From Methylocystaceae bacterium (GTDB taxonomy: Bacteria; Pseudomonadota; Alphaproteobacteria; Rhizobiales; Beijerinckiaceae), in the NCBI GenBank assembly GCA_003105285.1, contig PQAN01000208.1, positions 31,056 to 38,945 on the forward strand: a stretch of 7,890 bases of DNA. The letters are read 5' to 3'. Below, piece by piece: positions 6,067-7,890 of the stretch (position 1 is the first letter of the stretch; each line of letters begins with the position of its first letter). Both the position numbers and the translations under genes were made by a program. A model generated the notes under the pieces. It saw only the letters and a list, made by a program, of their open reading frames with translations, was not told the DNA's origin and did no database searches.

Positions 6067-6255
6067 ATGAATGTTGGAACCATCGACCGCATTATCCGCG
6101 TCATCGTGGGCTTGGCGTTGATCGCCATCGTCTTCATCGGACCGAAGACGCCTTGGGGCTGGATCGGCCTCGTGCCTCTGCTCACCGCGGGCATCGGCTT
6201 TTGTCCGCTCTATCGCATCATCGGCCTGAACACCGGCGCTGGCCCCAAATCTTGA
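6067..6255 (+). CDS. DUF2892 (YgaP-like) small inner-membrane protein
   Basis: A 62-residue protein with the typical DUF2892 pattern: NVGTIDRIIRVIVG at the start, two hydrophobic helices (about 8-24 and 30-45) separated by GPKTPWGWIG, and the ending GFCPLYRIIGLNT with its conserved cysteine. Family members occur alone or fused to rhodanese domains, as in YgaP of Escherichia coli, and are often next to sulfur-transfer genes, which fits this position after sqr. The exact role is unknown; holding a sulfur carrier at the membrane is a guess. AGGAGG (6053-6058) is 8 bases before the ATG at 6067, and only 2 before the ATG at 6061, so I prefer 6067, though 6061 would add just two residues. A separate rhodanese is encoded about 400 bases downstream on the other strand. 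Confidence 0.9.
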   Translation: MNVGTIDRIIRVIVGLALIAIVFIGPKTPWGWIGLVPLLTAGIGFCPLYRIIGLNTGAGPKS

Positions 6256-6331
6256 CGGTCTGGGCCCGAGTTCGGCCACTCGTCTTCGATGGGCCGAAGC
6301 AGCCCTTTCTCGTCGCTGAGCGTGAAAAGAG

Positions 6332-6357
6332 ACGCGCTCCGCCGCTGCGGAGCGCGT
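6332..6357 (+). terminator. Candidate terminator hairpin after the sqr operon
   Basis: A perfect 11-bp stem, ACGCGCTCCGC / GCGGAGCGCGT, with loop CGCT lies 76 bases after the DUF2892 stop codon. The sequence after it (TCGCTTGCG) is only weakly T-rich, so it may terminate transcription poorly or need Rho. Confidence 0.5.
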
Positions 6358-6493
6358 TCGCTTGCGACCCGTCAGGACGAATGCGATCCGTAGGTCGATG
6401 GGAACGCCAATGGCGTCGTCGACCATATCTCGATTCGATTCAAATCGATCGCTACGAACGGCCGTTGCTCTACGGTGCGCGCCGGCGTTCTGG
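6358..6493. other. Gene-free stretch
   Basis: No supported gene, RNA or repeat here. Short frames on both strands cross into the adjacent dispersed repeat. A very long minus-strand frame passing through this stretch lies antisense to sqr and is a shadow. Together with the flanking hairpin and repeat it makes up the 402-base gap between the DUF2892 and rhodanese genes. Confidence 0.5.
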
Positions 6494-6599
6494 CCAGAGT
6501 CTTTTCCGTGTTTCATTGAAACACGGAAAGACTCTGGCTTCTTGTTTTGACGCGTTTCCGACGCCGAACCGGTTTCCACTTCGGCTGGAAACGCTTTAA
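6494..6599 (-). repeat. Dispersed intergenic repeat, copy 2, inverted relative to copy 1
   Basis: The minus strand matches the repeat at 2364-2469 over its whole length with scattered differences, including CCGAAGTGG, ACCGGTTCGGCGTCG and AAACGCGTC. Its hairpin (arms 6494-6514 and 6518-6537, loop ATT) has one unpaired T, whereas copy 1 is perfect. The end lies 58 bases past the rhodanese stop codon, so the repeat sits between two convergent transcription units. Confidence 0.85.
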
Positions 6600-6657
6600 G
6601 GCGCCGGCGGCGATGGAGATCGCGAGAGCCGCATAACCGGCCCCGCTGGGGGCGGCG

Positions 6658-7005
6658 TCACTTCTCGAGCGCGCCGCCGCTCTTCGCCCAGCCGCCGGTT
6701 CCCGGAGCATAATGGCGCACGTCCTTGTGGCCGGCGTCGAGCGCCTGGCGCAGCGCCTTGGCCGAACGTCCGCCCGCCAGGCAGACGATCACGACTGGCT
6801 GATCGCGTGGCAGATCGGCGACCGGAGAGAAGCGCGAGAGAGGCCGATTGATGGCGCCAGGAATATGGCCTTCGGCATATTCGTGCGGCTCGCGCACATC
6901 GACGATGCAGCAGGATCCGCGGGTGACGGCGCGCTCCAGCGCGTCGTGATCGATCGTGGGCAGAGGGACGTTTCCGCCGAGGCCGAGGATGTTCGAGAGG
7001 GACAT
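6658..7005 (-). CDS. Single-domain rhodanese (sulfurtransferase)
   Basis: A 115-residue rhodanese-fold protein that would carry sulfane sulfur as a persulfide on one cysteine. Visible motifs in order: IVDVREPHEYAEGHIPGAIN (34-53) and the active-site loop CLAGGRS with catalytic C75 (75-81), then the closing segment YAPGTGGWAKSGG (99-111) that corresponds to the L.GG...W...G ending of the family. Two more cysteines (C32, C33) lie in the first strand. No signal peptide, so cytoplasmic. The ribosome binding site AAGGAG (7012-7017 on the plus strand) is 6 bases from the start. It follows the AhpD-like gene by 28 bases in the same direction, so they are probably one operon. With sqr nearby, it could accept sulfur produced by sulfide oxidation; the acceptor is unknown. 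Confidence 0.93.
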   Translation of the reverse strand: MSLSNILGLGGNVPLPTIDHDALERAVTRGSCCIVDVREPHEYAEGHIPGAINRPLSRFSPVADLPRDQPVVIVCLAGGRSAKALRQALDAGHKDVRHYAPGTGGWAKSGGALEK

Positions 7006-7033
7006 GGTTCGCTCCTTCGTTGACGTCGCTGTT

Positions 7034-7402
7034 TCAGCCGGCGGCGGATTGCCCGGCCTTCGCGTTTTCGAACTGCGTGAAAGCGGAGAGCGCGTGGCTC
7101 GCGTACATCACCGACGGGCCGGCGCCCATGTAGATGGCCATGCCGAGCGTCTCCAAGATCTCCTCGCTCGTGGCCCCGCGCTCGGAGGCTGCCTTGGCGT
7201 GAAAGGCAATGCAGTCGTCGCAGCGCGTGGCGACGCCGATGGCCAGCGCGATGAGCTCCTTGGTCTTGGTGTCGAGGGCGCCGGTCTTGAGGGCTGCCTG
7301 CGCAATGCCGGAAAACGCCTTCATCACCTCGGGGGCGCCGCCGCGCAGCTGGCGCAGGCCGGCGCTCAACGTGCGCGTCGTCTCGATCCAGTCCTTCGAC
7401 AT
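7034..7402 (-). CDS. AhpD-like / carboxymuconolactone decarboxylase family protein
   Basis: A 122-residue all-helical protein of the AhpD/CMD family. The region DTKTKELIALAIGVATRCDDCIAFH (44-68, described by its ends) holds the redox motif C61-x-x-C64 followed by H68, with E49 upstream, the E...CxxC...H arrangement used by AhpD for thiol-disulfide relay; the tail GMAIYMGAGPSVMYASHAL (87-105) is also typical. This argues for a disulfide reductase or peroxidase-like role and against a decarboxylase. GGAGG lies 5 bases before the ATG at 7402. It leads a probable two-gene operon with a rhodanese, behind an operator-like box similar to that of sqr, so handling of persulfide or low-molecular-weight thiols during sulfide stress is a reasonable inference. 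No AhpC partner is present in the window. Confidence 0.92.
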   Translation of the reverse strand: MSKDWIETTRTLSAGLRQLRGGAPEVMKAFSGIAQAALKTGALDTKTKELIALAIGVATRCDDCIAFHAKAASERGATSEEILETLGMAIYMGAGPSVMYASHALSAFTQFENAKAGQSAAG

Positions 7403-7486
7403 ACTGTCCTCCGTCTCAGATGCAGTCGTTCAGCGCCGGCTCTTGGAAGGCCGCCGCTCGCGCTTCGTATATTCACGAAAGCTAAT

Positions 7487-7503
7487 TTAGGAGTCTCTTA
7501 TAT
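7487..7503 (-). promoter_or_regulatory. Degenerate operator-like box upstream of the ahpD-like/rhodanese pair
   Basis: The plus strand reads TTA-GGAGTCT-CTTATAT, matching TTA-N7-CTAATAT with one change (T for A), but its N7 lacks the AT-richness of the other copies. It lies 84 bases upstream of the AhpD-like start in the gap between that gene and the helicase gene. The preceding GCTAATTTA (7481-7489) is identical to 3662-3670 next to the Spy-like operator box. Plausible but weaker than the other sites. Confidence 0.38.
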
Positions 7504-7518
7504 GGCATCAAGCGCGGC

Positions 7519-7890
7519 TTAGCGCCACATCGCACGCATCTTGGCGCCGACGTTGATCCGTACGCCGGAGGGGCGGCCGGGCGCATTGACATTGCTCATG
7601 GCCGGAGGCCAAGCGGTGGCTTCGAAAAGCTGCACGAGCGAGCTCGGGATGAAACGGGTGCGCGCGGCGTAGACGTGGCGGTCGCCGCGGGCGTTCTGTG
7701 CGTGGGTGTAGAAGCGCTGCGGCACGAGGAGATGCAGATCGTCCTTGGCGCGCGTCATGGCGACGTAGAGCAGGCGCCGCTCCTCCTCGATCTCGGCGCT
7801 GGTGCCGGTGCCGAGGTCGGAGGGGATGCAGCCGTCGACGACGTTCAGGACGAACACCGATTTCCACTCCTGCCCCTTGGCGGAGTGGAT
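7519..7890 (-). CDS. UvrD/PcrA-type superfamily 1 DNA helicase, C-terminal end (5' part outside window)
   Basis: The minus-strand frame is open to the window edge and gives the last 123 residues of a 3'-5' DNA helicase. Motif V is seen at the edge (IHSAKGQEW, residues 1-9) with the following FVLNVVDGCIPSD, and motif VI at 35-49 (EEERRLLYVAMTRAK), whose arginine contacts ATP. Only about 74 residues follow motif VI, so the tail is shorter than in housekeeping UvrD, which suggests an accessory UvrD-like helicase. Such enzymes unwind DNA in repair or plasmid and phage processing. The stop codon TAA lies only 16 bases from the operator-like box of the next transcription unit, with no clear terminator between. 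It is probably unrelated to the sulfide genes. Confidence 0.93.
   Translation of the reverse strand: MHSAKGQEWKSVFVLNVVDGCIPSDLGTGTSAEIEEERRLLYVAMTRAKDDLHLLVPQRFYTHAQNARGDRHVYAARTRFIPSSLVQLFEATAWPPAMSNVNAPGRPSGVRINVGAKMRAMWR

Noticed and set aside
4633..6579. A 648-residue open frame on the minus strand
   Set aside because: It is antisense to sqr along most of its length, has no start signal or recognisable domain and has the Arg/Asp/His-rich composition of an antisense shadow in GC-rich DNA.
7508..7867. A 119-residue minus-strand frame over the helicase end
   Set aside because: It is an Arg/Pro-rich shadow of the frame that carries helicase motifs V and VI.

Overview
The window looks like chromosomal DNA from a GC-rich alphaproteobacterium, probably of the order Hyphomicrobiales (Rhizobiales). 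The grounds are the strong GC bias at third codon positions, AGGAGG-type ribosome binding sites, a dispersed intergenic repeat of a kind common in that order (two copies here), and the gene content. A methanotroph such as Methylosinus or Methylocystis is possible, but that is a guess and nothing here proves it.

Layout, left to right: the 3' part of a TonB-dependent outer-membrane receptor (1-1563, +); an intergenic stretch ending in AT-rich operator-like boxes; a small DUF983 zinc-ribbon membrane protein (1953-2366, +); a dispersed repeat and a gene-poor stretch; a periplasmic Spy/CpxP-like protein with a Met/His/Gly-rich segment (2796-3467, -); a long intergenic region with one operator-like box and a double-hairpin repeat; an ArsR-family repressor of the BigR/SqrR persulfide-sensing type (4070-4507, -); divergently, sulfide:quinone oxidoreductase (4744-6024, +) followed by a DUF2892 membrane protein (6067-6255, +); a second, inverted copy of the dispersed repeat; a rhodanese (6658-7005, -) behind an AhpD-like carboxymuconolactone-decarboxylase-family protein (7034-7402, -); and the 3' end of a UvrD-type helicase (7519-7890, -).

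The core is a sulfide/persulfide response cluster. Sulfide:quinone oxidoreductase would oxidise sulfide at the membrane and pass electrons to quinone, producing sulfane sulfur. The rhodanese could move that sulfur, the AhpD-like CxxC protein could handle thiol redox, and the BigR/SqrR-type repressor has two cysteines at the 66-residue spacing used for persulfide sensing.

The most notable observation is a shared AT-rich motif, TTA-N7-CTAATAT, on one strand or the other. It occurs in front of the repressor/sqr pair, the Spy-like gene and the DUF983 gene (tandem, one copy degenerate), and with one mismatch in front of the ahpD-like/rhodanese pair. If these are operators of the local repressor, the window holds a four-promoter regulon. 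It would tie two proteins without a known sulfide role (DUF983 and the Met/His-rich Spy-like protein) to sulfide stress. This is inference from sequence pattern and needs a genome-wide motif search and binding data.
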